Assembly (NCBI GenBank): GCA_025094145.1
Contig: JALLLS010000007.1
Coordinates: 372,001-436,000, forward strand
Length of the DNA stretch: 64,000 nt
Direction of reading: 5' to 3'
DNA from: Spinellus fusiger
Lineage: Eukaryota > Mucoromycota > Mucoromycetes > Mucorales > Phycomycetaceae
This document shows, in pieces, positions 49,882-62,165 of this stretch (positions are counted from its first letter, which is position 1; every line of letters begins with the position of its first letter). The notes under the pieces are model-generated. The model worked only from the letters and a program-made list of their open reading frames with translations, made no database searches and was not told where the DNA came from. Position numbers and translations under genes: made by a program.

Positions 49882-50980
49882 TTTTGTAAAGTAGATTAAT
49901 ATATGTAACGTAATAATAGCTTTATTTTTAGTTAAATAAACCCCATTGTTTTTCATTTATTGAGTTAAACATGATTTTATGGTGTATTATTATTATTAAT
50001 TATATTTAATGATAAAGTAACTGATACTTGAAAATGAACATTTCAAAGATTGTATCAGTATTTTTTCCATAATGGACGTCAATATAGTAAAAAAAAAAGT
50101 GATTTCAATCAATTTTTGAAAGATATAATATATATCTTGCCAAATATCTTTATATCAATATACAAACTATATATTTATATATTTATAAACATAAAAACAT
50201 GATTCAATTTCTGCTTTCTATCTCTCCTTTCAACAAGAGAAAAAACAAAGTCAAATAAGTTTGGACTAAGTATCACTTGAACTAAAGTAATCTTAACTAC
50301 ACTGTATCCAGTCATAGATCTGCTTTTCAATGCTACGCTGTCTGGTTTACTCGAGAAATAAATTGCTGTGTCTCCTGAAGGAACCACAGAAATATTTATG
50401 TTTAGTTGATCTATCAATCCACTTTCTCTATTTCAGTATTCATTCTGTAAATATTATGGCTAAATGAACAAGATAACTAAAATCCTCCCTCTGCCTAGAA
50501 TTAAATATGTGGAGATAACGTGTATTGCTTTTGACAATTAACGTCTATCTCGAGCACCTATTTCTCTTCTTCTTACTACAGATTGTTAATAAAGTAGAGC
50601 ATCCTCCAAATCTACTCATTATCACTTTATCTCATACAGTCCTTAACTTTAGTAAATACTATACTGGTACAAAAAAATAGAGACACTGATGGCAGAAATA
50701 TAATCACTATCTTAAATGTAAACACTTTTAATACTTACATGTTTAATCGGTCTGTTGATAATCTTAAATATGAAGCTTTCGTATACTCAAATCATACCTC
50801 ACTACAATCCTATGCAATGAATGAGTAGACAGCGAACCATTTTTTATTTTCTATTCTTTAAAAATAAAATAGAGGTCTTTTTCTTTTCTTTAATAACTTA
50901 TTCAAAAAACGAGTTCAAACAATATAAATCAGCCAACTATTAGCTAAGAACATAAAAATAGTCCCACCAAAAGAAAAGAG
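49882..50980. other. AT-rich, no gene seen
   Basis: 3' flank of the lipase gene. TA-rich words at 50110-50190; no coding frame of note. Confidence 0.5.
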
Positions 50981-50984
50981 CATG

Positions 50985-51560
50985 ATATGTTTATTAGAGG
51001 TCAAATCATAGGACAATGGAAAAGACATGCTACTTATCAAGAGACTGCTGACGATCATGATATCCCAAAGAGCACAGTGGGCAGGAATGTCCTATTGTAT
51101 AAAAAATAAAGGCATAATTAAACTCAATACTCGCACAAGAAGACCTGAAAAGGTGTCCTCTATTTCAGACCTGGCAATCGTTTTGTCTATTTGGTATGAC
51201 ACTTACTCACAAGCAAAGACAATTGGAATGGTGTAAAAAAACGGTTTATTGGTCATTAGAGAAGTGAAGTAACTTTGTTTGGTATAAAAAAACTTCTTTT
51301 TAAAGTTGTGGGCAATAATAAAAGGATTAGAGTAATCAGGAAAAAAGATAAAAGGTATGAGGAACGTCATACGCAAAGAATATATAGGTATGGCAGGGGT
51401 TTGGTCATGGTTTGTGGTTGATTTTGACGTGAGGGTGTAGGGCCTTTTGTACTCTTAGAGGTATCAATTGATCAAGACAACTATGTCAATGTACTTGCTA
51501 AATATTTTGTTCCCTGGTTCTAAATCTTGTGTTATTCCATGAACCTTTTATTATAAACAT
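50985..51560 (+). mobile_element. Degenerate Tc1-like transposase fragment
   Basis: The start of a Tc1 helix-turn-helix region is recognisable: RGQIIGQWKRHATYQETADD then HDIPKSTVG. Further on, the remains of the second HTH (KGVLYFRPGNRF) appear in other frames. No clear terminal repeats were found. Confidence 0.6.
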
Positions 51561-51799
51561 ATTTGACTGATAGATATGCCTTTTTTTTCTCAAAAAATAA
51601 ATAAAAATAAAACTTGATTTATCGTCTACTCATTTATTACATGGGTCTGTATGTCTCATAGAATTTGTATTCTACTTTATTATACAAAACATTATACCTT
51701 GGGTTTATCAATTTTTTTTTGGGATTTCTTTATCAGATCATGAATAAATTTATATTCATCTTTTGTTGTTCTTGTTGTTGTTGTTGTATCTAATTGATA

Positions 51800-53138
51800 G
51801 TCACACGCAATTGAATTTAATACTTGCCTAAATTTTAATAAAATAATACTTTTTTTTTGCATAAAACTCTTATTCTTTCTAAATATTATTAAACCAACAC
51901 AACATGTCAGATACATTTTCAGAAACTCGTACTCGTGGAGAATATAATAAAGCAAAAAATAAAAATATGATGCTGCATTTATTACCTGTTGAAGGTTGGA
52001 TTAAAATTGACTGTCATTGCAAACGTAGTTGAGATGAGAAAGCCCACAGTTCAAAATATTATCAGAAACATCAAAGAACTTGGGTCACTATTGCGCTTAA
52101 AGAGTCATGGAAAACATAAAAGAGCCAGTGAGAGGGACCTTAGACACTTGGAAAAGGTCATTAGAAAGGACCCATTTGCCTCATATAATCAGCTGAAATT
52201 GGAAATGTTAGATTCAGGTTGATGTATGTAGAAACACCATGATCAGTTACTGCAATCAGCTAGGGTTTGGATCTTTTTCTCCAGCTCACAAGCCAGTCTT
52301 AACCTCAAAACACAAAGAAAAACGGCTTTGTTGGGCTAAGGAACATGTCAATTGGATGAACGACCAGTGGAAAGGCGTTGTCTGGTCTGATGAGTCCAGG
52401 TACACCGTGAAAGGGAACGATGGAGATGCCCGTGTCATCAGAAAAGTTGGAGAAAGGTATGACCCTAATCCTATTGTTCCAACAACAAAGTTTGGTGGTG
52501 GTGAGGTCATGCTTTGGAGCTGTTTTTGGGTGGGCAGATTTGGCCCATGAGTCTTTGTTAATAGCACTGTAAACCAAGACGAGTATATCAATATTTTAGC
52601 TAGTGAGCTCTATCTCTGGTTCATGGATTTGGATCAGAAAGAAGACAGGGAGTTCCTGTTACATGAAGATGGTGCTAGCTGTCTTACTGGGGTCTATGCC
52701 AGAGGGTGGAAAAAGACACATCAGATTAGGTGCTTTGAGTACTAGTCTATACAGAGTCCTGACTTGAACCCAATTGAACACATCTGGTGGGGCTTAGAAA
52801 GACAAATTGGAAAAATAAAAGTATATATTACCAATATTGAATGTTTGAAGGCTATACTTGCAGAGGAGTTGGAGAGAGTTAGTATTGAACTTGCACAACG
52901 ATTAGTTCTGAGTATGACCGACAGATACCAGGCTGTCATTGATGCCAAAGGAGGCCATACAAAATATTAATTGTATTATTATTATTATATTTTCTATAAT
53001 TAAAGATGTTGAGCTTTGTTTTGCTTAATTTTGAATCTTCTATATCAAATGTGGAGTGTTTTATTTAATGTTGAACATGTCCTATATATTTCGTCCTGAA
53101 TTTTATTTTCAAAAGTATTAAATTCAATTGGGTGTGAC
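51800..53138 (+). mobile_element. Tc1/mariner element D with 26-bp TIRs
   Basis: 1339 bp between TA at 51798-51799 and TA at 53139-53140. The ends, GTCACACGCAATTGAATTT (left) and GTCACACCCAATTGAATTT (right, reversed), match for 26 bp with one mismatch. The transposase (51989-52970) reads MRKPTVQNIIRNIKELGS, then in another frame WSDESRYTVKGNDGDARVI, FGGGEVMLWSCFW, LHEDGASC and SIQSPDLNPIEHIW to the end YQAVIDAKGGHTKY. At least one frameshift near 52225 and stops at 52548 and about 52741 break it. Confidence 0.9.
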
Positions 53139-53765
53139 TATAAAGTTATATGTTATTTTCATTTGATAAACTAGACTATATAAAATTATAAAAGCATAGG
53201 GATGAACGTTTTTCAGTATTGATAATTGCAGAATATTTAATAAAATTATGATGAATTTAATAACTAACAGCTAAATAAAGAGACTTGAAGAAAATGATGA
53301 AGCCCTTTAAATTCCGTACTATTATTTTACTAAGAGATAATATGCATCTTTTTTCTTCTTCTTATAATGATACCTTTTCTTTAATAATGTCTGAATGAAA
53401 ACCACAAACTTATTCTCTAAACTCTCTAGATGTATAGAAAGAATAATACTAACATTGAAGTTTGCTTAGTTATCCAACACAAAGTGCTGGACATGAGCCC
53501 CACTATGGTCGAGGTATCTTGTATGTTGAACGTGCTTGCTTTCACTGTGTAGTTCATTGTAGAGTATTTTTAAAAAAACCAATCGAGTTAAAATTTTATT
53601 AAAAAGTAGCTGGGAGAGAAATATAGATGCTAGGGCCTTCTGATAGTTGAGAAGAGCAATTATGAGGGATCCATAGTAAACAAAGAAAGCCATAACAGCA
53701 ATTATAGTTATCAAAGCCAAAGATTTTTTTGAAGAAGTACCTTAATGAAATAAGCTAATATTTGT
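53139..53765. other. AT-rich spacer
   Basis: Between element D and the next Tc1 fragment. No recognisable content. Confidence 0.45.
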
Positions 53766-54060
53766 GCAGCACAGTGATGAAAATTTTTCTGAAAAAGAAA
53801 AACATTGAGGCAAGTCTCTAGTGGGTCCGAGAGTATGTTAACTGAATGAATGAACAGTAGCAGGAGACAGTCTTGTCAGATAAATCTAGAGTAGAGTTAA
53901 TAAGATATGACAGAAGCTTCAAATTTATCAATCAATATTTCAATAACTTCAAGCCTGAAAATTTCCTGGAAAAAGGAAGTTTGAAGGTGGTAGAGTGATG
54001 TTATGGGACTAATTCAATAGGGACGGTATTGGGAGATGGATTGTAGTAAAGTGACCCTAA
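53766..54060 (+). mobile_element. Tc1 transposase fragment
   Basis: Translates with stops as LKKKNIEASL, WVREYVN, SDKSRVELIRYDRSFKF and YFNNFKPENFLE, the middle part of a Tc1 transposase similar to element C on the opposite strand. No ends were found. Confidence 0.6.
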
Positions 54061-55310
54061 AAAAGTAATGGAATTTTTTCAAATGTATATTTCCTTTTTC
54101 AGATTCATACTTTTCTTAATAGTGTTATAACTTCATGAATTCATTAGATAAAGACGTGAAATGTTCAATAGACATATATAATAGTATTTATAATACATAA
54201 AAGAAGTCTTGTTACAAGGTTAATTAATAGTCATTATGGCCACCCTTGGCATCAATGACGGCCTGGTATCTCCGCCCCTTGCTGACAATGAGGGTGTCTG
54301 TCACTTCCTTCAATATTTTACCCCATTCCAGCATTAGGGCCGCCTCCAACTTCTCCTTGGTGGAATATACCATCTTGTCTTTCATGATAATCTTCTTGAG
54401 GTGGGCCCATAGATGCTCAATTGGATTGAGATCGAGACTTTGTGAGGGCCAGTAAGGAATGGTTTCCACACTCTTTGCTGCCTTTTATTCACAAGTTTTC
54501 TTGCTCTTATGGGGTCTAGCATTGTCCTCTTATAGGCGGTAACGGACTACAGAGTTAATGAGTGAGAGACATTCAAGTTTGGGGCAGTAGGCTTCTCCAA
54601 GTACCTCGATGTACTTGGCGGAGTTTATCCTACCCTCCACTACGATTAATCTCCCAACACCCTCCCTACTGAAGCAGCCCCATACCATCACTCCACCTCC
54701 TCCAAACTTCTTTATCTCTAGGGTGTTCTTGGGATCAAAGGCCTTACCAGGCTGCCTGATGACTTGTGCGCCCCTGTCATAGCTCATGAGCTCTACTCTG
54801 GACTCATCGAACCAGACAACCTCTTGCCACTGTTCAAGTATCCAACTAACGTACTCATGGGCCCACTGGAGCCCTGCCTCCATATGTTTCTTGTTGAGAA
54901 GAGGCTTCACCACTGGATTGAATGAATGGAAACCTATTTCATTGAGGTAATTCAAGGTATTCACTGAAACCTTAATGGCCATGCTTGCCCTAATGGCTTC
55001 CTTGGTATGGTGGGAGTTGCTCACAACTGTTCTCTTCAATCACTGGAGGGGCCCATCATCCAAATTTCTCTTGTGGCCATTCATAGGAGAAGGCAACACT
55101 GAGCCTGTTTTCTTGAAGTGCTTTAGGATATTCCACACAATGGCAATAGGCAGGTTGAACATTTGAAATGCTTTGACCTGAGTAGATCTCAGGTTTAGCA
55201 CCTGGTGGATGATGGCTGAGCAAGTCTCGAGGCTCATATATTTCCCATACATCTTGGAGGTCTTGGTGAAGATTTTTTCAGTGTTGGATTTGTGAGACAT
55301 TATAATAAAG
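54060..55310 (-). mobile_element. Tc1 element C with one-frame transposase broken by three stops
   Basis: The reverse strand 55300-54224 is a single 359-codon frame from MSHKSNTEKIFTKTSK to YQAVIDAKGGHNDY. It shows the HTH region (QVKAFQMFNLPIAIVWNIL), WFDESRVELMSYDRGAQVI, GGGGVMVWGCFSREG and the tail SLDLNPIEHLWAHLKK. Three in-frame stops, at about 55040, 54530 and 54481, interrupt it: TGA, TAA and TAA. Each fits a C-to-T change (CGA to TGA, CAA to TAA). No other lesion is evident. The left end is near 54053; no matching right terminal repeat was found. Confidence 0.8.
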
Positions 55311-55404
55311 ACAGAAAAGATGTTCTGCTAAGCAGAAGTCTAAGTTCTTTGTAGTGTTGGAATGAGGCAGAATCTCAAAAGCAACAAATAAGCTCATTAT
55401 CAGC

Positions 55405-55560
55405 ATGGGATAGAGATGTCAGGCTGTAATAGATGCAAAACATAGCCACAGTGTTTATTAAACTATATAAAAATAAAAAATCATTTATTATCAACACTCT
55501 ATATATTGAAATTTTTACTTATATATAATGAGTTCATAAAGTTATGATACCATTAAGATA
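55405..55560 (+). mobile_element. Tc1 3'-end fragment
   Basis: Codes the family-typical tail ...CQAVIDAKHSHSVY then an AT-rich end with TATATAATGAGTTCATAA. The same stretch recurs in reverse at about 61985-62150. Confidence 0.6.
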
Positions 55561-56378
55561 TATTATAAAAATAAGAAAGTAAATTTGAGTTTTAAATATC
55601 CATATTCTATTTCTGGTCATTCGAATTTGAGAGTGAGAAGATATTATTGATATAATGCTTTCTATTGTAAATATAACTATTTTTTTAAATTTCAGGCATT
55701 TTATATATTAATACATGTAAAAATAACCCTCCCTTTAATACATACTATTGAATACATATTGAAACTTTAGCAAATAGATCTTGAGGAAGACGTGGATAGA
55801 CCAGTGGCAAACTTGGAGGCAGTTACTGCTTTCGTGGTTTTATTTATGAACAAGACAAGGCGTATATTGACTATGAGGTCTGTGGGAAAACACCCAATTT
55901 TCTGGTCTTGTCAGAAAGAGTGTTTATATCAGTCACTGAAGAAATATCAGTTTTCAGTGGGGACTACCATATTAGCTCTTGTAAACCTAAAAAGAAAACA
56001 GCCATAATTAGTGATACACATTCATTATGTTAAGATATTAGTATATACAGTTCAAAGTATTTTATGTTATTTTTTGGGCGAAATTAATATTTGCGCATTG
56101 GGCCTAATACCCAACCCATAAGATTGTTTGAAAATAAAATTGGATAAACATATAAACACTCTAAGTACTTAAGGGAAAAATAAATATAGATGAATAAGAG
56201 ACATAAAGATAGAAGAATATAAAACCTTAAATAATGGAAAAATAAAAATAAGAGATAATGTTAAATGATAATTTAAAAATAGATATCCAAGAGGCTATAG
56301 ATTCAGCAAGGAAAATGAGACACCAAAAAGATAACTGTCATCCTGTGGCGATTTGAAATCCAACGGTGTCAAGATATA
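55561..56378. other. AT-rich, one unexplained short frame
   Basis: An open frame at 55792-56007 (71 aa, DRPVANLEAVTAFVVLFMNK) is unlike Tc1 transposases and has no visible neighbours or splice sites. It is likely a relic of another element. The rest is AT-rich. Confidence 0.4.
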
Positions 56379-57036
56379 CAGGGACTTTCAAAAATCTTAG
56401 GTATTTTTTTGCATTCCGATATGCTTCTGTAATAGGAAACAGCTATTCTTTGTCAAAAACATACATTAAATTTATAATATAGATTTATAAATTAGATAAA
56501 ATATAAAGAAGTTCAATATAATAATAAATATGAGATTGTTGAGTTAAAAAACATTGATATGGTGTGGCAACTCTTTGATCCTATAACAGCCTTGTATCTC
56601 TAATACATGTGTTGTATCCAGAGTCAATCCAGAGACATATCTAACAGAAGTAGCACTCATCAATTGCATCAATACTGATAATTAATTAGGGTCATGTGTT
56701 TAGGATCAACTACAGGAAGAACATAATTGTAACTATGGCAATTGATTAGTATATAAAGAGTTGTATATCCCACTAAATAAAATCAATCTATTCTTGGATA
56801 AAGTTCTGTCATATTTCAGTCACTTTGTTCTTCAGTTCAGATAAAACATAGTGCCTTGATTCGAGCTAGATCAGGGCAGTAATCCCCCTTTAAGACCTCG
56901 ATATGTCTTCTACTGTCTATACTACCCTTCATAGGCAACAATCTTCCAAAACCTTCACCAGAGAAAGAGCCCCACACCATCACTCTACCACCACCAAACT
57001 TCATCATTGGCTTGATATTCTCTGGGAGAAGACCTT
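56379..57036 (-). mobile_element. Tc1 element F (relative of A), truncated
   Basis: Starts after TA with CAGGGACTTTCAAAAATCTT and then GATATGCTTCTGTAATAGGAA, like element A. The transposase part 56860-57015 (reverse) reads the GRL-VAYEGSIDS, EGFG and GGGRVMVWG region. It is interrupted at 56610-56848 by a 239-bp repeat, with the neighbouring Tc1 sequence missing about 290 bp relative to element A, and is cut off at the LINE tail near 57036. Confidence 0.7.
56610..56848 (+). repeat. 238-bp dispersed repeat, copy 1 (LTR- or SINE-like)
   Basis: Starts TGTTGTATCCAGAG and ends CAGATAAAACA; highly similar to 61370-61607. Shared words include GGCAATTGATTAGTATATAA and CAATCTATTCTTGGATAAAG. It lies inside a Tc1 element. 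Confidence 0.75.
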
Positions 57037-57550
57037 CCTGTGATTATTCAGACAAGTAGAAATAACAAGACTGAACAAAGATAATTTTTATTAAGTGAAG
57101 AGTGGTTCCTTATTTATACTTTTTGTGGGTGCTTATCCTTCAGTGGCATTCTACCTTTTGGTAGCTAATGATTAGTCCATGGCATAGCTTATTGATAGAT
57201 GCAACCGTATGGTTGGTGTAGATGATCTATCCTATGGTAGTTTACATAGGTGTAGCTTTATGGTTGGTGTAGCTGTTCTACCTAATGGTAGACTATATAT
57301 TCGAGCCTTATGGTTGGTTCATTGAATAAGCACACCATTATAGAGCCATCTATTATGTCTTCACTTTTAATTGCCTTTGATAGGTCTTATTTAATCCACT
57401 AAGGATTTATAGATGAAGACAGCTCATTAAGTGTCCGATAATAATTTGAGCTTAGAAGGTTGATTTGTAGTTACGACCAATCAGTGAGATGATACAGAGA
57501 TGTACTATGGTACTTGTGTGCACTCAAGCTTTCATAGAGTATTCTGAATG
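57037..57550 (-). mobile_element. 3' UTR and tail of the LINE
   Basis: Non-coding tail of the LINE whose ORF2 ends at 57551. It matches 62166-62681 over its whole length, including the repeated phrase CCTTATGGTTGGTG and CAACCAATCAGTGAGATGAT or a close form. The 3' edge is near 57050. Confidence 0.8.
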
Positions 57551-60521
57551 TCACAGCATACTACTCATGTTGACCAATTCATGAAGAATCTTTGGATTGA
57601 AGTTGGAACATGACAGAGCCCGTCCTATTCTTTGAACATTTTGCCAGAGTACATTGCCACCTAGCTTAATCCATTTGGATTTAATCTGGGGTGCTTCAAG
57701 CTGCGGGACAAGGCACCAGAGGAGGGTGTCTTCAGGAAGGGTAGCTGCACGCTCAACAAATTTGGCTTGCATATAAAGGAAACAAGAGTATATGTTAGGG
57801 AGGGCAGCTAATTGGGCAACCTGGATTGTTCCAAACCTTGCAGTAGCAGATCTAGCAAGAAAAAGTCCCAGACAAGCAGACAGACAGATTTGTAGCAGGC
57901 GGATGCCTAGTCTATTGAAATTACAAATAGCCAACCCATACTCAAGAATAGGCCAAACAAAAACAGTATAAGCTCTTAGGGCTGCTGTAATCCCAAAGCC
58001 ATACATGTTTACACCCATTCCTCTCAGCCTTTGCATTACTGCAATTGCCTTGACTTGTAAGTGTGAAAAAACTGCATCTTGGTTAATACCTTGATGTGAA
58101 AAGGGGATACCAAGGTACTTGAAAGTATCACAGGTTGGAAGCTTGTTACCATAGATATAAAATGGCACACTGGCCAGGGCATTGAGTACTTCACATTTGG
58201 AGTGACTCTATTTGTAGCCAAGGAGAGTGGAGTGAATTTTGGCAAGGACTATCATTCAATCTATATCTTCTGGGCAGACCATAAGAGCTACATCATCAGC
58301 ATACAACAAACAATTCACAGGAGCCCAGGTAACAGTGATATGGGATGGACCGTAAGAGGAATCTGACAACTCAGAAGAGTCATCCAAAACTATATAAGTA
58401 GGGAAAGGATTGTGAAGGGAATTCTGTAACTTGTCAAGCAATGCATGAACAGTTGTCTGTGGGAAACCAAAAGAAAAAGGGTTTCGAGCACAGAGATGAA
58501 TGGACTGTCCTATGGCAGGTGGATACATACCAACCAGTATTGGGGATACTGAAGCAAATCTTAAGAAATGTGGAAAAGTATCAATGAAAATAGAATAAAG
58601 GAATGGAGAAATAATATTACCCTGTAAGACTCCTCGTTTAGGTGCAATGCCCTGGGATGCTACATTTTTCAGAACCACATTCACCACAATATTATCAAAC
58701 AAGTCCTGTAGTAGCAAGAGCAACAGCTGAGACACAAAGGGCACCAGCAACTCCCATATGACAGAGCGTTCCACACTATCATATGCAGCTTTAATGTCTA
58801 GGAAGACAACAACTGGAGGTTTTGGATCTTGCTCTCCTGATCCTTGGGCAGCATACAACCCCATAAGTTCGTGGAGACAGAGGGCCTGGTCTAGAGTTCC
58901 ATGACGAGTGCAAAATCCACCTTGAGCCATATCCAATGCAGACATGGTTGAAAGGAGCTCCCCAGCTATACATCTTTCCAAGAGCTTACAAAACACCAAT
59001 GTCAAGCTAATAGGCTGATAGTTACTAGGGTCATCCTGCTCTACTTTGTTTTTGTAAATATGTACCACTTGTGCTGTTCTCCAGGCCACAGGCATCCACG
59101 ACCATCTCCAACACAATGTAAAGATCTGATGTAACAGAGGCACTAGCACTCAAACTAGGGGTTTGAGCATTTCTGCTCTAATATGATCAATGTCTGGTGC
59201 TTTTTGATTTGGCATCTTTCAAATAGCAGAGTGAATAAAGTCTACGTCCCATAGGACTGGATTGTCTTGGAGAATAAACTCCTGATGCTCCTGTCTTTCC
59301 ATAGATCCACCAAACACACTCTCTAGGTGGTCAATCATGCAATTGGCAGCATGCCAGGGGCCCTCTGGAGATGACAGGGAAATTGGCAAACGTCTCTGCA
59401 GCCTCATTCCTTTCACAGCACTTGTCATCTCTGTTAAGCCCTTACAGACTTTATTACAAAATACATGCCAGGTTTGTCATTGGGCTTGCCTTATAGTCTT
59501 TTTCAAAGCTAAACACACTTTCTCATACAAGTGATGGGCTTCAATGCATTCAATATCATTGCCTACCCATTGTCTATAACAATAAGGTTCTTGACAATGG
59601 CCAGCTAACTGTTGTAGATCAGCATTCCAGTATCTTTTCTAAGCTTTTGGATGGGATTGTGTGTGCCCTATGCTATTATATAGGACCTTGTAGATTGACT
59701 CATTGAGTTTCTCAGCAAAGTCCTCAATCTTAACAGAGCACAACAAGGTTTTTTCTTCCAATATTTTTTGGATCTCTCTTTGCAGTCTCCAGAGGCAATG
59801 GACAGCTGTTTCTGTTGTGAGCAGTGGCATGAGCACCAGCTGAAAGGACAGCTCACACAAGTGGTGGTCTGAACCTAACATCAGATCATCCTTAATGTGC
59901 AAGCACACTTTGGAGAAGTTGTAGCTTCTTGACAGGAACAGGTCAATAATGCTAGCAAACTGACAACCATCTGCTAGAATTTGCTCATATGTAGGCAAGC
60001 CAAATGCCAACTCTGAGTTCCACAAGGTTAGATCCTGATGGCAGATCCAGTCTTCAAATTCCACATGTCTTGTTTATACCATGATCTCTAGTCAGGCAGC
60101 CTAAATGTGTATTCAGGTCACCAAGGACAAGTGTGAAGTCATCTATGGGTAGTGAATTCAACCTTTCTGCAGCCTCACTAGACAAAAGCCTTGGAGGTAG
60201 TTACAGACCATGGAGTGTATATGGGCCAATCCTACAGAAGACCACAAAAGGATTAGTAATTGGTAAGAAATGTACATGGTAAGGAAAGTCAGGACAAATA
60301 AAGAACAAAACTCCATCAAAACCTTGTCTAGCATCACCATGGGCTGTAGCATAGTTGTGTATTTATATCCAGGGGTACCTCAACATTTGCATGTCTTTGG
60401 TCAGGAAAGTCTCTGTCACTAAAAGTATATCAATATCATTCTACACATACACATTCAGAACGTTCACCAGTTTGGGCCTGATTCCACAAGCATTCAATAG
60501 ACCAATCCTCAGTCTATTCAT
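57551..60521 (-). pseudogene. LINE ORF2: endonuclease + reverse transcriptase (broken)
   Basis: Minus-strand remains of a non-LTR retrotransposon polyprotein. The APE-type endonuclease begins NRLRIGLLNACGIRP (about 60518) with ETFLTKDM, GDLNTHLG and the catalytic GSDHHLCEL (59870). The RT domain (59150-58256) has AWRTAQVVHIYKNK, SNYQPISLT, FLDIKAAYDSVERSVIW, KRGVLQGNIISPFLYSIFID and the active site LLYADDVALM (about 58290). The C-terminal thumb/tether, 58168-57551, starts YGNKLPTCDTFKYLGIPFSH. In-frame stops (for instance soon after the endonuclease start) and frameshifts separate the three segments. The element is inactive. Confidence 0.88.
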
Positions 60522-60787
60522 AATTCTTCTTGGTGGATGTTTTGGGCATCTCCCTCATCTTCTTCCATAGCTGAGCCTGATCCAAATGCCTGGATGGCCT
60601 CTTCTTCAAGGGTGGCAGGGCGGCTGGCAACTGGGGTCTTGGCCTTGAGATCCACCAAGAGCTTCTCAAAGGCAGTGGCAGAGAGGTGGGGAGTGGCATT
60701 ACTAGTGCCAAAGTGTTGGGCCATGCTGTACCCTAAAAGGGTGGTAGCACAGAGGCAGGTGTTTGACACTCTCTGGTCAAAGAGTTC

Positions 60788-61683
60788 TTAGGCCTTTGCA
60801 GCCTTGGTACTGTCAGCTTCCTCCTGAAGCTTTGGGTCTGCAATGACTGCAGCAGACACAGGGTTAAAGTCCTTCACTGAACTGATCTTTAGCTTTTTGA
60901 GGTGCTCCTTGAGTTCCTTTTTGTAGCTGCTGATCCACAGCAGCACAACTGTTCCCCTTGCCAGGAAGTGGATATTGATGATCCGTGACTGTTGGATCTT
61001 TAACAATCCCAACATCTTGCAGACCTAGCCATACTTGAGGTAATGGTGGCAAGGGACTTATAAATTTGTATGCCAAGGGTCTAGTGGGCTCCTGCAGGGC
61101 ACAGACTGCTTGTGCCTTAAGCACAGCCTTGGCCTTTGTAAGCTTCTTGGCTTGGGTGTTCTTCTTAGCCATACTGGTATAGGAGGTGGGTGTGTGTGGA
61201 GGTTAGGGCATGTTTTGAAGCAGCAGTTGAGTTGTCTTGCTTAGCAGCAGTGGCAGTGGCAGTGGTGGTAGTGTTGATAGTGGCCTGAGCATAGGGAGAT
61301 TCAATCATTACATCTTTGGCCTTCAACTGGGACTCCAGTTTTTGGATGCAGAATCCAAAGATCTACATCTGTTGTTGAATCCAGGGTCAATACAGAGACA
61401 TGTCTAACATAAGTTGCACCAGTCAATTGCATTAACACTGATAAGTAATTAGATTCATGTGTGTAGACTCAACTATAGGAGACACATAAGTGTAACTATG
61501 GCAATTGATTAGTATATAAAAAGTTGTATATTCCACTAAATATAAGCAATCTATTCTTGGATAAAGTCCTGTCATTTTACAGTCTCTACCTTTTCAATTC
61601 AGATATAACATCTGTCTTTGAATTGCTGCCATCATCTACAGCATTTGCTGGGCATGAGTGTTGGGCTTATCCACCTTGGACAT
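60788..61683 (-). pseudogene. LINE ORF1 (gag-like, broken)
   Basis: Starts near 61683 with MSKVDKPNTHAQQML, then a stop, then KLESQLKAKDVMIESPYAQA and an AT/Thr-rich stretch, MAKKNTQAKKLTKAKAVLKA (61172), and finally SRIINIHFLARGTVVLLWIS with VKDFNPVSAAVIADPKLQEE (60788-61015) in another frame. The RGTVVLL segment fits the RNA-binding region of fungal LINE ORF1 proteins. A 238-bp repeat sits inside it at 61370-61607. Confidence 0.7.
61370..61607 (+). repeat. 238-bp dispersed repeat, copy 2, inserted in LINE ORF1
   Basis: Begins TGTTGTTGAATCCAGG. It is flanked by ACATC on the left (61365-61369) and ACATC on the right (61608-61612), consistent with a 5-bp target duplication and so a mobile unit. 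Copy 1 at 56610 shows ACATG and ACATA at the same places. The origin (solo LTR or SINE-like) is not clear. Confidence 0.75.
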
Positions 61684-61980
61684 TTTCTCTTTTCTAGTCC
61701 TTTCTTAGGTGCAATTTTTAAACAGTTTTTCCTTTCTGCTTTTAGGGATGTTGGAAGGGCCAAACTCAAATGATTTGGCAGGTGGTGCTGTAACAGGATA
61801 TATAATTGTTGGCTTCAGCATGTTGTGGGTGTTGAAGGGTGTTGTTGTTGACAGATAGTTAGTGATAATGTTTATTGTTGATTTTTCATTTACTCTTTGG
61901 TTAATATTTATTATGCAAAAGAGCCTTATTTTTTATGATAAAGTGATGTGTAAAAGTAATTCATCTTTTTAAACACCGAT
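61684..61980. other. LINE 5' region and spacer
   Basis: Probably the 5' UTR of the LINE (TTGTTG and GTGTTGAAGG words) up to about 61850, then AT-rich DNA. No gene seen. Confidence 0.4.
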
Positions 61981-61984
61981 TTCT

Positions 61985-62160
61985 TATTTTATACTATATA
62001 TTAATAGCATTATAACTTTATGAACTCATTATATATAAGTAAAAATTTCAACATATAAAGAGTGTTGATAATAAAAAAAATTATTTGTATATAATTTAAT
62101 AAACACTGTGGCTATGTTTGGCATCTATTAAAGCCTGGCATTTCTACCCCATTGTGATGA
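61985..62160 (-). mobile_element. Tc1 3'-end fragment
   Basis: Reverse-strand copy of the tail at 55405-55560, with GRNARL-like KCQALIDAKHSHSVY and the same AT-rich end. It is cut by the truncated LINE copy that begins at 62166. Confidence 0.6.
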
Positions 62161-62165
62161 TTGAA

